DNA from: Thiohalomonas denitrificans
GTDB taxonomy: Bacteria > Pseudomonadota > Gammaproteobacteria > Thiohalomonadales > Thiohalomonadaceae
NCBI RefSeq assembly: GCF_016841685.1
Contig: NZ_JAENYR010000017.1
Span: 1 to 59,091, forward strand
Length of the DNA: 59,091 nt
Reading direction: 5' to 3'
Below are positions 49,875-58,406 of this stretch, piece after piece (the stretch's first letter is position 1; each line of letters opens with the position of its first letter). A program made the position numbers and the translations under genes. The notes beneath the pieces are model-generated. The model was given only the letters and a program-made list of their open reading frames with translations, was not told the DNA's origin and made no database searches.

Positions 49875-50839
49875 GGTTTTCGCTTTCCAGACGCCGACGC
49901 AGTAGGAACACTGATTACCCGGCCCCCATCCCAAGCCATTGCCATCCTCGCCCAGTTCTGAGGACCTGTAAACCCGCACCGCCATCAAGGAATAGATGCC
50001 ATACCCAAGCTAAGGAAAGCCTTCGTCTCGCTTGAGACCACCCCTACTCTCAGTGCGTCGCCCGTGGTGTACGCCGCGCCCTCCCCTGTGGTGAAGAGCC
50101 GTCTCGGGCAGCAGCTTTCGAGCATCGCCGACGCTGCGCGCCGACGGTATCCGCATGATGGTCAAGCCGGTTCCGGGTGAAGAGCCGGAAGCCGCCGACG
50201 GCGTACAGCGCTGGAAGGCTGATCTTCGTTTGGAACTCGAACAGGGACTCCGAGTCGGCTATCGAGGATTTTACTTCTGCGATACGGGTTGATATGGCAC
50301 CTCTAACCTTGGTTTCGTGCCGAACGGTCGCTAATTTCCGCTTTGCGACCAAAAAAAGCCCGAATTTTTTTCCGCAATTCAGGATCCAAAGAGAGCAAAT
50401 GGGTGACCCCCATCTTCTACTACCCCGGAGGAACCTCCAAAAACCACCTGACCGGCTTAAAGAGGCATTAGCGACAAAGGCTTCGGTGATACTCAGGCCC
50501 GCATCCAACGACAAAAGAGCGTGTTGATTCCCCGGATGGGCGAGGAGAAAAAGGTCGAGAGTGCCGTGAGCGTGAGGTAGATCTTGAGGTTCTGTCCGGA
50601 CGTCACCGGACGTTACTTCTATCTGCCTCGGTATTAAGCTTTCGGCTTTTCGTCCCCCCAGCCACTCCCAGGCGAAAGCTTTCTGGACCGTTGCCGCACT
50701 GCGGCTCCCCGGAATCGCTCCGCAGGCTGAGAAAATGACACTTCAGCAACAGTTGATACTATTAAATGAGTGTTGCGAATCGGCGGCATCATACATGCAA
50801 GAGCGCCTCCGGAAAGGGACATTCCCATGCTAAGCCCGA
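49875..50839. other. Gap with gene remnants
   Basis: About 960 bp with no intact gene. It holds an MFS-gene relic (50400-50605) and patchy short ORFs. Its composition is less uniform than the flanking genes, consistent with decay after rearrangement. Confidence 0.5.
50400..50605 (-). pseudogene. Degraded duplicate of the MFS transporter 5' end
   Basis: On the minus strand LDAGLSITEAFVANA is preserved against LDAGLSITEAFAANA of the MFS gene at 46372-47619. After a frameshift, GQVVFGGSSGVVEDGG parallels GQVLFEVPTGVVADAFG. The DNA match (for example CTCGGTGATACTSAGGCCCGCATCCA-like segments) runs for about 140 bp up to the start region. No start codon with a ribosome site and no downstream transporter sequence remain. 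Confidence 0.8.
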
Positions 50840-52294
50840 GTGGGAGCTATGGCAGGACGGAATGAAAAGAGGAACAAGTCAGTCCGTGACCACGCGCCGC
50901 ACGACGCGTTGATCCTCGCTGAACAGGTCCGACAGCTTTACGCCATGGCCCCAATAGGCTTCGCGGCAAGCTTGATCAATTCGCTGATTGTATTCTTCGT
51001 CACCAAGAATGTGATCGGCTACTCGTTCATTGTCCCTTGGCTTGTGGGTGTCTGGATGATCACCCTCCTGCGCATTGCCCTCAGGGTACGGTTTCAATCC
51101 GTTCCCTTCGAGCCCGAAACGGCGCCACTATGGAAGAAACGGTTCCTGGTTTCGGTTTTCCTCGCTGGACTCGCCTGGGGGAGCATCGGCCTTTTCACAC
51201 TCGGGGAAATCTCCTCAGCCTACCAAGTCTTTCTTGCCTTTGTGGTCGGAGGCATGGCGGCAGGCGCCTCTTCCTCCTTCGCCATGGTGAAGTATGGTTA
51301 TGCCGCCTACAGCTTCCCCGCTCTCCTCCCCCTTGCCGTGCATTTTGTTTATTTACAGGACGCCTTTCACTACGCCATGGCAGTGATGATCCTTTTGTTT
51401 GGAGTACTGCTCTGGAGGATGTCCCTGCACAACTATTCGGTCAACAGGACATCACTGCTGCTGCGCTTTGAAAACCTGGGGATGATCGACAGACTGAAGA
51501 CAGCGAAAGAACATGCGGAGGAACTCAACGTGCAGATGGTCGCAGAGATGAATGCCAAACTCAACGCGGAAGCTGAACTTAAACGATCACATGAGCACCT
51601 CGAACGCGTTGTCGAGGAGCGGACCGCAGACCTCAGCACGGCAAACAGGGAACTGGAACAATTCGCCTACGTCGCCTCCCACGACCTGAAGGCACCGCTG
51701 CGGGCGATATCCAATCTCGCACTGGTCATCGACGAAGATGCCACCGATCGGCTCGATGCAGAAAACCGCCGGCGCCTCGAGCTACTCCGCAAGCGTGTGG
51801 AGCGCATGGATGCTCTCATCGAAGGAATGCTCGCTTATGCCCGGCTCGGCCAGCCGTCCGCTGGAACTTCAAGCGTGGCACTTGCCGACGTCCTTACCGA
51901 GCTGACCGGTGAACTGCCGCTGCCCGCGGGCTTCGTTGTGGAATGGAAGGAGCCGTTGCCGCACCTAAATGCCAACCCGGCACATGTGCGGCAAATCTTC
52001 CAGAATCTCATTTCCAACGCGGTTCAGCATCACGATCGTTCCTCCGGCCACATCCGTGTTCGTGCTCGCGAGGTCGGAGACTATTGGCACTTGGAAGTGG
52101 CCGACGACGGACCGGGTATTCCCGAAGAGGAGCGACAACAGGTGTTTCGCATGTTCGCCACTGGCGACAAAAGAAGCCACACCGGAATTGGCCTGGCGGT
52201 GGTACGAAAGCTCGCACAGGGTTACGGCGCTCAGGTGGAAGCTCTGCCAAATCGCCCGCGCGGCACCGTCATTCGGATGGCTTGGCCGAAGTAA
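50840..52294 (+). CDS. Membrane-bound sensor histidine kinase
   Basis: 484 residues. Six predicted helices (about 38-56, 62-80, 103-120, 126-148, 157-172, 178-193) form a membrane sensor without a large periplasmic domain. A coiled coil (about 222-272) leads to the H-box with His281 in ASHDLKAPLRAI, then N-box NLISNAVQHHD, DDGPGIPEEE and GIGLAVVRKL. The start is uncertain (GTG 50840 or ATG 50849). No response regulator gene is adjacent, so it is an orphan kinase. Confidence 0.88.
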   Translation: MGAMAGRNEKRNKSVRDHAPHDALILAEQVRQLYAMAPIGFAASLINSLIVFFVTKNVIGYSFIVPWLVGVWMITLLRIALRVRFQSVPFEPETAPLWKKRFLVSVFLAGLAWGSIGLFTLGEISSAYQVFLAFVVGGMAAGASSSFAMVKYGYAAYSFPALLPLAVHFVYLQDAFHYAMAVMILLFGVLLWRMSLHNYSVNRTSLLLRFENLGMIDRLKTAKEHAEELNVQMVAEMNAKLNAEAELKRSHEHLERVVEERTADLSTANRELEQFAYVASHDLKAPLRAISNLALVIDEDATDRLDAENRRRLELLRKRVERMDALIEGMLAYARLGQPSAGTSSVALADVLTELTGELPLPAGFVVEWKEPLPHLNANPAHVRQIFQNLISNAVQHHDRSSGHIRVRAREVGDYWHLEVADDGPGIPEEERQQVFRMFATGDKRSHTGIGLAVVRKLAQGYGAQVEALPNRPRGTVIRMAWPK

Positions 52295-52503
52295 TCACCG
52301 TTTCGGGCTTGTTTACTTGGACACCCACCACAAGCTTGCCGGCAAAACCGCATTCTGCGATGGTGATTTGGACTAACGGAAAAACCCGGGGTAAGGAAAT
52401 GCCCAAGCCAAGTAGAAGCCCCGTGGCGCTCGAAGCGACACCCTACTAATCTCCCGCTGCGTTCGCCGTGCCTTTCTCGGCAATTGCTCCTGCATTGCTC
52501 TAC

Positions 52504-52523
52504 CACCTACATCCATGTAGGTG
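52504..52523. repeat. Perfect 9-bp hairpin CACCTACAT/ATGTAGGTG
   Basis: CACCTACAT and ATGTAGGTG flank a CC loop. It lies within a region of CTCCTGCATTGC and GCGGCGAGGAG flanks that are themselves partly inverted, typical of short dispersed repeats. Confidence 0.6.
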
Positions 52524-52672
52524 TCTGCGGCGAGGAGTTACTTTCTCCGACCTTGCGCGCCAGGCGCAGTATTCGCTGGGTGCGACACCGTACAGCGAAC
52601 ACCATTTTCCAACATTTCTACCGTTACGGTTCTTCTCGATGAGTTTGAAAGGCGAAGCTGTATCGCTGGCAA

Positions 52673-52858
52673 ATGGAGCATAGGAATGGCCAGCTACGGG
52701 AAAATAAGCACATGAAGCCAGAGAAAGTTCCTTCCAAAAGAAGGTCAGATCGAGCGGTTCCCACCCAGGAAATGCGAGACAAGCACACCGCTGCTGAAAA
52801 GCGAATCAAACAACTGGAGCGAGAGCTAAAAAACCGCAACGAGGAGCTCGATCTGTGA
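52673..52858 (+). CDS. Possible small coiled-coil protein
   Basis: 61 residues, highly charged, ending in a heptad-like helix (KHTAAEKRIKQLERELKNRN). An internal ATG at 52712 (MKPEKVPSKRRSD) is an alternative start. No strong ribosome site and no family recognised; it may be spurious. Confidence 0.25.
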   Translation: MEHRNGQLRENKHMKPEKVPSKRRSDRAVPTQEMRDKHTAAEKRIKQLERELKNRNEELDL

Positions 52859-53002
52859 GCAATATCTAGCCCTGCCCAATACATACCATGCTGGCTGGAG
52901 GGTATGCACAAATATTGCAAAGTAACTTTTTGATCGCCCTTCGGTGCGCTACCCTATGTGATACTAGGCGCCTCACATATTTCTTCAAGATGGGAAAGCA
53001 CT

Positions 53003-55024
53003 ATGGTCCGCCGCAACGCATCCCGCGTCGATACCTCTCGCCTGAAAACGCACGTCAACGCCATGGCGGAACAGATCGTCGACGTAACCCCGGATGCCTC
53101 ATCCCGGCATTTGCACAATGGCGTAGACACACCACTGCCACCCGCCGACCTGCATGGCAGCTATGTCAATCATCGCCCGCTGCCCACCGAAGGCATCGAG
53201 AATCGCCATGCCTACATTGTTGGCAGCGGAATCGGCGGCCTGTCCGCGGCCTTTTTCCTGATCCGTGACGGCCACATGCCGGCGGAGAATATCACCATTC
53301 TGGAATCCCAAAAGGTCGAGGGAGGCGCACTGGATGGCGCGGGCAATGCCGACGAGGGCTATATCGTTCGAGGTGGCCGCGAAATGGAGATGACCTACCA
53401 GAACTTCTGGGACGTTTTCTCCGAAATACCGGCACTCGAGTTGCCGGAACCCTTCACCGTGCTCGACGAGTACCGGATCGTTAACGATGCGGACAAGAAC
53501 TGGTCAAAAGCCCGGCTGCTGGAAAAACAGGGACAGGTCGGGGATTTCTCAACCATGGGGCTCAGCCGACTGCAGCAGCTCGAGCTGGTCCGGCTTTTCC
53601 TCGCACGCAAGCAAGACCTGGACGACGTCACGGTCGAGGAATGGTTCAGTGAAGGCTTTCTTGGCACCAACTTCTACACTTTCTGGCGCACCATGTTCGC
53701 CTTCCAGAACTGGCATTCCGTGCTCGAAATGAAGCTGTACATGCACCGTTTCCTGCATCTGATGGACGGGCTGAATAATATGACATCGCTCGTCTTTCCC
53801 AAGTACAACCAGTACGACAGCTTTGTGCGCCCGTTGATGAGTTGGCTGAAGGATCAGGGCGTCAACATTCAATACGACACGATTGTGCGTGATTTGGATA
53901 TGGATATCCGCGGCGAGTCCAAAACCACTACCGCGATCCAGTGCCACACCACCGACGGCGAGGAGACCATCAAGGTGGACCCGTGCGATCTGGTGTTCGT
54001 CACCGTCGGCTCGATTGTAGAGGACACCGCTTTCGGGACGGACGACACGGTGCCCGAACTGAGGGTCAACCAGCCAGACCCACAGACTGGCTCAAGCTGG
54101 CAGCTGTGGAAAAAACTCGCCGAGAAATCCCCCGACTTCGGGCGGCCCGAGAAATTCTGTGCCGACGTGCCCAGTTCAACCTGGGAATCTGCAACACTGA
54201 CGTGCAAGCCCTCCGCCCTGACCGAGAAAATCAAGGAACTGGCGGTCAACGATCCCTATTCCGGGAAAACTGTAACCGGCGGCATCGTTACCTTCACAGA
54301 CTCGGCCTGGTTGATGAGCATGACCGTCAACCGCCAGCCACACTTTCCGGACCAGCCCGCCGACGTGATCGTGCCGTGGGTGTATGCCTTGTTCATGGAC
54401 AAGCCCGGCGACTACGTAAAAAAGCCGATGCCGGAATGCACCGGCGAGGAAATCCTGACGGAGCTGTGCTACCACCTCGGCCTTATCGAACAGGTAGACC
54501 ACGTCATTGCGGCCACCAAAGTCCGAACCGCACTGATGCCCTACATCACCGCCCAGTTTATGCCCCGTGCGCAGGGAGACCGCCCCTGGGCCGTGCCGGC
54601 AGGCTCCACCAACCTCGCCTGCCTCGGCCAGTTCGTTGAAACCCATAACGACGTGGTGTTTACCCTGGAAAGCTCGGTTCGCACCGCCCGCACCGGTGTC
54701 TACAGCCTGCTTGACCTCAAAAAGCAGGTGCCCGACATTTACCCCGGCCAATACGACATCCGCAGCCTGCTGCGCGCCACACGCACACTGAACAATGACG
54801 AGGCATTCCTTGGCGAGGGCTTGCTGCGCCGGCTTCTGGCGGGGACCTATCTCGAGAATATCCTGCCCCTTGGCCCCGGTGAAACACCCGATGACCTGAA
54901 AGGCCCCGGCATGTTCGAGCAACAACTGACCAAGTTGCGTGAACTGGTCGAAGACAACCATTCACTGGAGACCGCAAAGGAATGGCTCCAGGAAGTTATA
55001 GACAGCCTCCGCAAACGGCACTGA
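53003..55024 (+). CDS. ohyA: Oleate hydratase (myosin-cross-reactive antigen family)
   Basis: 673 residues. FAD-binding GSGIGGLSAAFFL begins at residue 74, and the catalytic glutamate region is RGGREMEMTYQNFWD (Glu127/Glu129). NNMTSLVFPKYNQYDSFVRP and the conserved C-terminal LESSVRTARTGVYSLLDL also match. The enzyme adds water to the cis double bond of oleic acid to give 10-hydroxystearate. Start at 53003; a leading MILGASHISS extension in the same frame has no better ribosome site. It stands alone beside the cassette array. Confidence 0.93.
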   Translation: MVRRNASRVDTSRLKTHVNAMAEQIVDVTPDASSRHLHNGVDTPLPPADLHGSYVNHRPLPTEGIENRHAYIVGSGIGGLSAAFFLIRDGHMPAENITILESQKVEGGALDGAGNADEGYIVRGGREMEMTYQNFWDVFSEIPALELPEPFTVLDEYRIVNDADKNWSKARLLEKQGQVGDFSTMGLSRLQQLELVRLFLARKQDLDDVTVEEWFSEGFLGTNFYTFWRTMFAFQNWHSVLEMKLYMHRFLHLMDGLNNMTSLVFPKYNQYDSFVRPLMSWLKDQGVNIQYDTIVRDLDMDIRGESKTTTAIQCHTTDGEETIKVDPCDLVFVTVGSIVEDTAFGTDDTVPELRVNQPDPQTGSSWQLWKKLAEKSPDFGRPEKFCADVPSSTWESATLTCKPSALTEKIKELAVNDPYSGKTVTGGIVTFTDSAWLMSMTVNRQPHFPDQPADVIVPWVYALFMDKPGDYVKKPMPECTGEEILTELCYHLGLIEQVDHVIAATKVRTALMPYITAQFMPRAQGDRPWAVPAGSTNLACLGQFVETHNDVVFTLESSVRTARTGVYSLLDLKKQVPDIYPGQYDIRSLLRATRTLNNDEAFLGEGLLRRLLAGTYLENILPLGPGETPDDLKGPGMFEQQLTKLRELVEDNHSLETAKEWLQEVIDSLRKRH

Positions 55025-55605
55025 GGGCGCAGGCATCGATGACCTGGCAGCCTTCCGTTGCCAGGCAAACGGTCCTTCGAGAACCCGTAATATAATTTTG
55101 GGTTCAGGTCCTGTGTTTCGCGCACTTTAAAGACGGAAAAGGGAACGGAGGAATAACGCGCGGTACGGGACCTGCTTCGCCGGCGGCGCTTCCCGTGCGC
55201 CAGCGTTCCCTTCACCATTTAAGCCTTCAAAGCCTCATAGCCCAAGTGACCACACTCGCCCGTTCTTTCCCTGACTTCCCGGCCAGAACAACCCCGGACC
55301 TCACGCAGCCTATCTATGTCAACAGGATTCTTATCCGTGCCGCTTCGGCGCGTGAGGCCCCGAATAGCTGATCCGAGTCCGCCGAAATCAGCTCGCGGAA
55401 ACCGCCTGCCGGCCACCGCTTACGATGGGTGTCTATGTAGTTACTGTTATTCGGTTAATATGCTTGCTGTTCAATTGTTTTCCGGGCTTCGGGATAACAG
55501 ACTTCAACAATGTTCTTGCTCGGCGTGCGAAAGAGGGAAGTTCTTCCGCCTCTTTGCGCCTTGGGGCCTGCCACGACTGGCAAATTGGATTCGTTAATCT
55601 TCCTC
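55025..55605. other. Gap between ohyA and the cassette array
   Basis: About 580 bp. It contains the hairpin at 55139-55213 and no gene with recognisable features. A short plus-strand ORF from 55316 has no ribosome site. It may be the boundary of the array. Confidence 0.4.
55139..55213. repeat. Long inverted repeat (~75 bp)
   Basis: AAGGGAACG ... GCGCGGTACGGGA pairs with TCCCGTGCGCC ... CGTTCCCTT around CCTGCTTCGCCGGCGG. A large stable stem without a U-run, more likely a dispersed repeat than a terminator of ohyA. Confidence 0.6.
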
Positions 55606-55649
55606 ACCCAACCGTCAAACTCCGACTTCGGACACGCTGAGCGCTAGGT
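55606..55649 (-). repeat. attC-like site 6 (short)
   Basis: On the minus strand ACCTAGC ... TCCGA-AG-TCGGA ... GTTGGGT. The outer boxes are RYYYAAC/GTTRRRY-like, with the GTT of the core box intact and an inner 5-bp stem. At 44 bp it is shorter than usual attC sites, so this is the weakest call in the array. Confidence 0.45.
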
Positions 55650-55860
55650 GCGCCATTGTGAATGCTAAACCATCGTAATCAGGATTCTCTATCAGCCCAA
55701 TCACCGGTCCCTCTTTCGATTCTACATACGCCTGCCGGGGAGACTCCCTTTTTTTTGGAAAAAGTCACAACTCAATAAATCCGATGAAAAACTGGATTTC
55801 TCTTTCCAGGGAAACGGCATTAAGCGCTACGTAGTCGATATTCGTGCGAAATACTCTTCT
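55650..55860 (-). pseudogene. Decayed cassette between attC-like sites 6 and 5
   Basis: Minus-strand reading gives two coding-like stretches in one frame, NIDYVALNAVSLEREIQFF and EGPVIGLIENPDYDGLAF, separated by a stop codon. There is no start codon near the core box. It looks like a gene cassette that has lost its function. No family recognised. Confidence 0.4.
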
Positions 55861-55947
55861 GCCGAACGACTGGTTCAGGCGCGCACTAAAGTGGCCTACC
55901 AAAGATTCATCTCAACTGAAGTTCACGCCAGAACTCAATGGTTAGAG
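55861..55947 (-). repeat. attC-like recombination site 5
   Basis: On the minus strand it starts CTCTAACC and ends GTTCGGC, 87 bp. The arms TAACCATTGAGTTCTGGCG and the complement of the right arm AACGACTGGTTCAGGCG match at most positions, with one extra unpaired A, as in integron attC. It follows the 364-residue secreted-protein gene. Confidence 0.7.
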
Positions 55948-56029
55948 GCCTAGCTCCAAAAAGTTCGACATACAGTCTTCGAAAACCTTAAGGTGACTCG
56001 CTCCAGAACTGCCTAATCGCATGATCGGG

Positions 56030-57124
56030 TTAGTTACAGTTACCGCTCAAACCCAGTCCATCACGGTGTGTCGCTGCCTCTATGAAGCTCGGTGACCGGA
56101 ACAGAGACTCGAAGAGGGGTATCGTTCCGGAATTGATGAATTTTAGGTCGCCGTCGATGGACCCCACATAGTAAATAGCGGCATCTTCCCAGCTTTCTGT
56201 CGATGAGACATAAAGTATGCCGTGGTCCCGCCCTCCCAAGTACCCCAATACCTCGCGTCCGACCACGTCACGTATCCAACGCGTCGCATCGACACCTGTC
56301 TTCGGGAGCGACTCTACCCACACTTTGCTTTTCGCTGAATGTAATGCCCGGAAATTTTCAAAATCTCCGGACTTTAAGGCGGAAACGGCACGCTGATACA
56401 GAGCGAAGGCGGGATGACCTCCCAGATCGGCCCCGATGACCACCTCCGGGATGCCAATACAAACACCTTTAGTGTTCTCCTGCCCTACCCGACCACTCAG
56501 CGGAAACTTGACGGCTGCCGGGCCCAGTCCTACTGCTGCAGAAGACCCGTACCGGTGCGGCGACCTCTGATACTGACTCAACCACTTATCGAGCAATTGA
56601 TACTCCGCAGACTCTAGCCCCTTCGGGATGTAGTAGAGTTTTCCGGAAGTCGTCTGCCGAATGTCGAAAACAGGATTTAGCGTCTTCTCCCCAAGCTTCG
56701 CGCTCAATACAAACAGTTCACCATCGGACAGCGCTACCCGTTTTTCAACTTTTTTGTCACCTAGCCGCTGCCACAGGCCGAACCCGCTATCGAGGAAGCC
56801 CTTGGTTTCGGCGGTGTTCAGCTTCTCTGGTACAAGACCTAGCAGTTTCTCGATGTCGGCCGAGCCCAGTGCTTTGAGAATGACGGACAAAAGCCGTTCC
56901 TCAGGTGTTGTTGTTGTTGCGTAAAACGCATCCAGACTCATTCCGTACTCGTACTCCCTTACCAGTAGAGAAAATTCACTTGGCTGAAATCCATTATCGA
57001 CGGGGAACGGTACAGGATAGGCGTGTCGCGACTGTGCGGCTGCGTTCAGGGAGAGGGTCGCTATGGCTACGGTGCATATGGTAACTATCCAGTTCATCGA
57101 TCCCTTGGTTCCGAGGGTCAGCAT
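56030..57124 (-). CDS. Unrecognised secreted protein (integron cassette gene)
   Basis: 364 residues from the ATG at 57124, chosen for GAGG six bases upstream. An N-terminal signal peptide follows (NWIVTICTVAIATLSLNAAA). The mature part begins with HAYPVPFPVDNGFQPSEF and contains segments such as YGMSLDAFYATTTTPEERLL and KLYYIPKGLESAEYQLLDKW. There are no catalytic motifs that I recognise. It sits between attC-like sites 4 and 5 with its start just inside the cassette boundary, so it is a mobile cassette gene. A nearby start at 57097 is an alternative. Confidence 0.75.
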   Translation of the reverse strand: MLTLGTKGSMNWIVTICTVAIATLSLNAAAQSRHAYPVPFPVDNGFQPSEFSLLVREYEYGMSLDAFYATTTTPEERLLSVILKALGSADIEKLLGLVPEKLNTAETKGFLDSGFGLWQRLGDKKVEKRVALSDGELFVLSAKLGEKTLNPVFDIRQTTSGKLYYIPKGLESAEYQLLDKWLSQYQRSPHRYGSSAAVGLGPAAVKFPLSGRVGQENTKGVCIGIPEVVIGADLGGHPAFALYQRAVSALKSGDFENFRALHSAKSKVWVESLPKTGVDATRWIRDVVGREVLGYLGGRDHGILYVSSTESWEDAAIYYVGSIDGDLKFINSGTIPLFESLFRSPSFIEAATHRDGLGLSGNCN

Positions 57125-57130
57125 GTTTAC

Positions 57131-57217
57131 CTCTAACGCCACGCATCACCGGCAGCGAAAAGCAGAGCGAGGAAAGAGCGGCGCTTTTTGCTGTCCGAGT
57201 GCATGTGATTGTTAGCT
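57131..57217 (-). repeat. attC recombination site 4
   Basis: On the minus strand it runs from GCTAACAATCACATGC to GATGCGTGGCGTTAGAG, 87 bp. The two arms pair along CAC-GCA-C-CGG-CAGC-AAAAGC with small unpaired bases, the signature of attC. The TAA stop of the amidohydrolase lies within its first box, and the next gene starts seven bases after its core box. Confidence 0.88.
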
Positions 57218-58017
57218 GATTGCGGGTTTATAAAGTTTGATAGCATTTTTGCTAAATACCTTTTTTGCAGCCTCAACCCCGATAACATCCGCTACCTTAG
57301 CTATATCACTATCCTGAAATGGGGTTGGCGCTCTTATTGATGGTAAATCCGTTCCGAACATCAATGAATCGGGGTTTGTGTTATAGAGCTCAGCTATGGC
57401 ATGCAGGGCATCAAAGTCAATACGACCGAAACGGTAGCTTTTATTTTCACACCGTTACCCGCAAGCTTGAGCAAATGAGCAAACCCAGACTTGCTCATAC
57501 CAAGATGATCAATGCTCACGGATGGCAGTTGTATCAATGTGGTAGACAAGTATTCAAGTGCAGCTGAATCAACGTACAATTCGATATGCCAGCCAACCAA
57601 GTCATGAACTCGTTTTGCCATTGACACCATGTGTTCAAGCGTTTCAGAGCCACCGCGATACAGATTAAATCTCAACGCCCTCACCCCAGTTTCATGAAGT
57701 TCAATTATACATTCATCGGTAGTTGTATATGGCAGTTGCGTAACACCTACAAATGTAGGCCCCAAAGCATTTAATGCGGATACCAGATACCCTTGGTCGA
57801 ACGCTTGAAAGGAACCAGAAACGATTGCACCACCTACAAGGTTATACTTTGACAACCTCGCTAAATAATCTTCGTGCGTAAATGCCTCAGGTAGATAGCC
57901 ATTATTCGGCACCAACGGATAACGTGGATCGATAATATGGAAGTGGCTATCGAATAATTCAAATTCGTCTAACAAATATATGCTCCTCTCCGTATACCAA
58001 TGCCCAGCTTTCTTCAT
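57212..58017 (-). pseudogene. Frameshifted amidohydrolase (cassette gene)
   Basis: The first ~190 codons encode an amidohydrolase-2-type barrel (ELFDSHFHIIDPRYPLV, VRALRFNLYRGG, SIDHLGMSKSG). Near 57430 one G appears lost (ACCGTTTCGG where ACCGGTTTCGG would be expected). Reading on in the next frame gives GRIDFDALHAIAELYN and MFGTDLPSIRAPTPF, the expected C-terminal part, ending at TAA 57212. So the gene is complete except for a 1-nt deletion, or the deletion is a sequencing error. A TTG at 57975 with AGGAG seven bases upstream is a likely alternative start. Relatives hydrolyse lactones and similar carboxylates. Confidence 0.85.
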
Positions 58018-58019
58018 AC

Positions 58020-58047
58020 AGCTAACGCTAAAACTCAGCAGCGCCGC
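58020..58047 (-). repeat. Right half of attC site 3
   Basis: On the minus strand GCGGCGCTGCTGAGTTTTAG CGTTAGCT is the L'-R' half of an attC, ending in the GTTAGCT core box three bases before the amidohydrolase ATG. The other half is missing; IS-related sequence takes its place. Confidence 0.75.
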
Positions 58048-58200
58048 TTTTTCGGGTCGACTGGAGTGATGGAATGGACTCCTCCCGCCCTTTTTTCGGC
58101 ATCATAGTGCCACACGAGTGAACGAAGACAGGGAGGAATCCACTATGGAGCATTAAGTGATCGCCATCGACCTGGCAAAAGACGTGTTTGAGCTGCAGAC
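58048..58200 (+). mobile_element. Remnant of an IS110/IS1111-family insertion sequence
   Basis: The start of the transposase is recognisable at 58144: VIAIDLAKDVFELQ, the N-terminal catalytic-aspartate segment of IS110-family DEDD transposases, with stop codons before and after it. About 100 bp of typical leader (CGAAGACAGGGAGGAATC before the ATG) precede it. The rest of the element is gone. IS1111-attC elements are known to target attC sites, which fits the position next to half an attC. Confidence 0.75.
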
Positions 58201-58325
58201 TTAAAGAAGGCACCCCGATCGGCTCGGAGGTCAGTCACTGGCAGCGCACATGCTGCATCGTATATTCGACTATTCATCAGCCGGTTGTATTCCGCAAACA
58301 ACCGAAAGTGATCTGTCATGCTCAT
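58201..58325 (-). pseudogene. Truncated DinB-family gene (cassette gene)
   Basis: About 42 residues remain: TDHFRLFAEYNRLMNSRIYD followed by AACALPVTDLRADRGAFFK, which is the usual N-terminus of DinB-family proteins (metal-binding four-helix bundle). The reading frame then runs into IS sequence. The metal-binding histidine of the first helix-helix segment and all later parts are lost. It begins about 20 bp after attC site 2. Confidence 0.8.
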
Positions 58326-58347
58326 AGTGCGTCCATTTCAACATAAA

Positions 58348-58400
58348 GCCCAGCTGCACCCGCGGCCCACGAGCGCGTCGGGTGGAAGCGATGGTTGGGC
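58348..58400 (-). repeat. attC-like recombination site 2
   Basis: On the minus strand GCCCAACCATCGCTTCCACC CGACGCG ... CGCGGGTGCAGCTGGGC. The first box is GCCCAAC, the inner arms CACCCG/CGGGTG pair, and the core box reads GCTGGGC, one change from GTTGGGC. The stop codon of the P-loop gene is seven bases before it. Confidence 0.8.
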
Positions 58401-58406
58401 GTCGCC

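Larger units (their letters stand above)
52295..53002. other. Gap between histidine kinase and oleate hydratase
   Basis: About 700 bp. It contains a perfect hairpin at 52504-52523 and one low-confidence small ORF at 52673-52858. Otherwise nothing convincing. Confidence 0.4.

Noticed and set aside
50177-50527. 116-codon plus-strand ORF
   Set aside because: It runs antisense through the MFS pseudogene.
55316-55640. Plus-strand ORFs (93 and 71 codons) left of the array
   Set aside because: No ribosome site, cysteine-rich chance composition, and overlap with the attC-like site 6.
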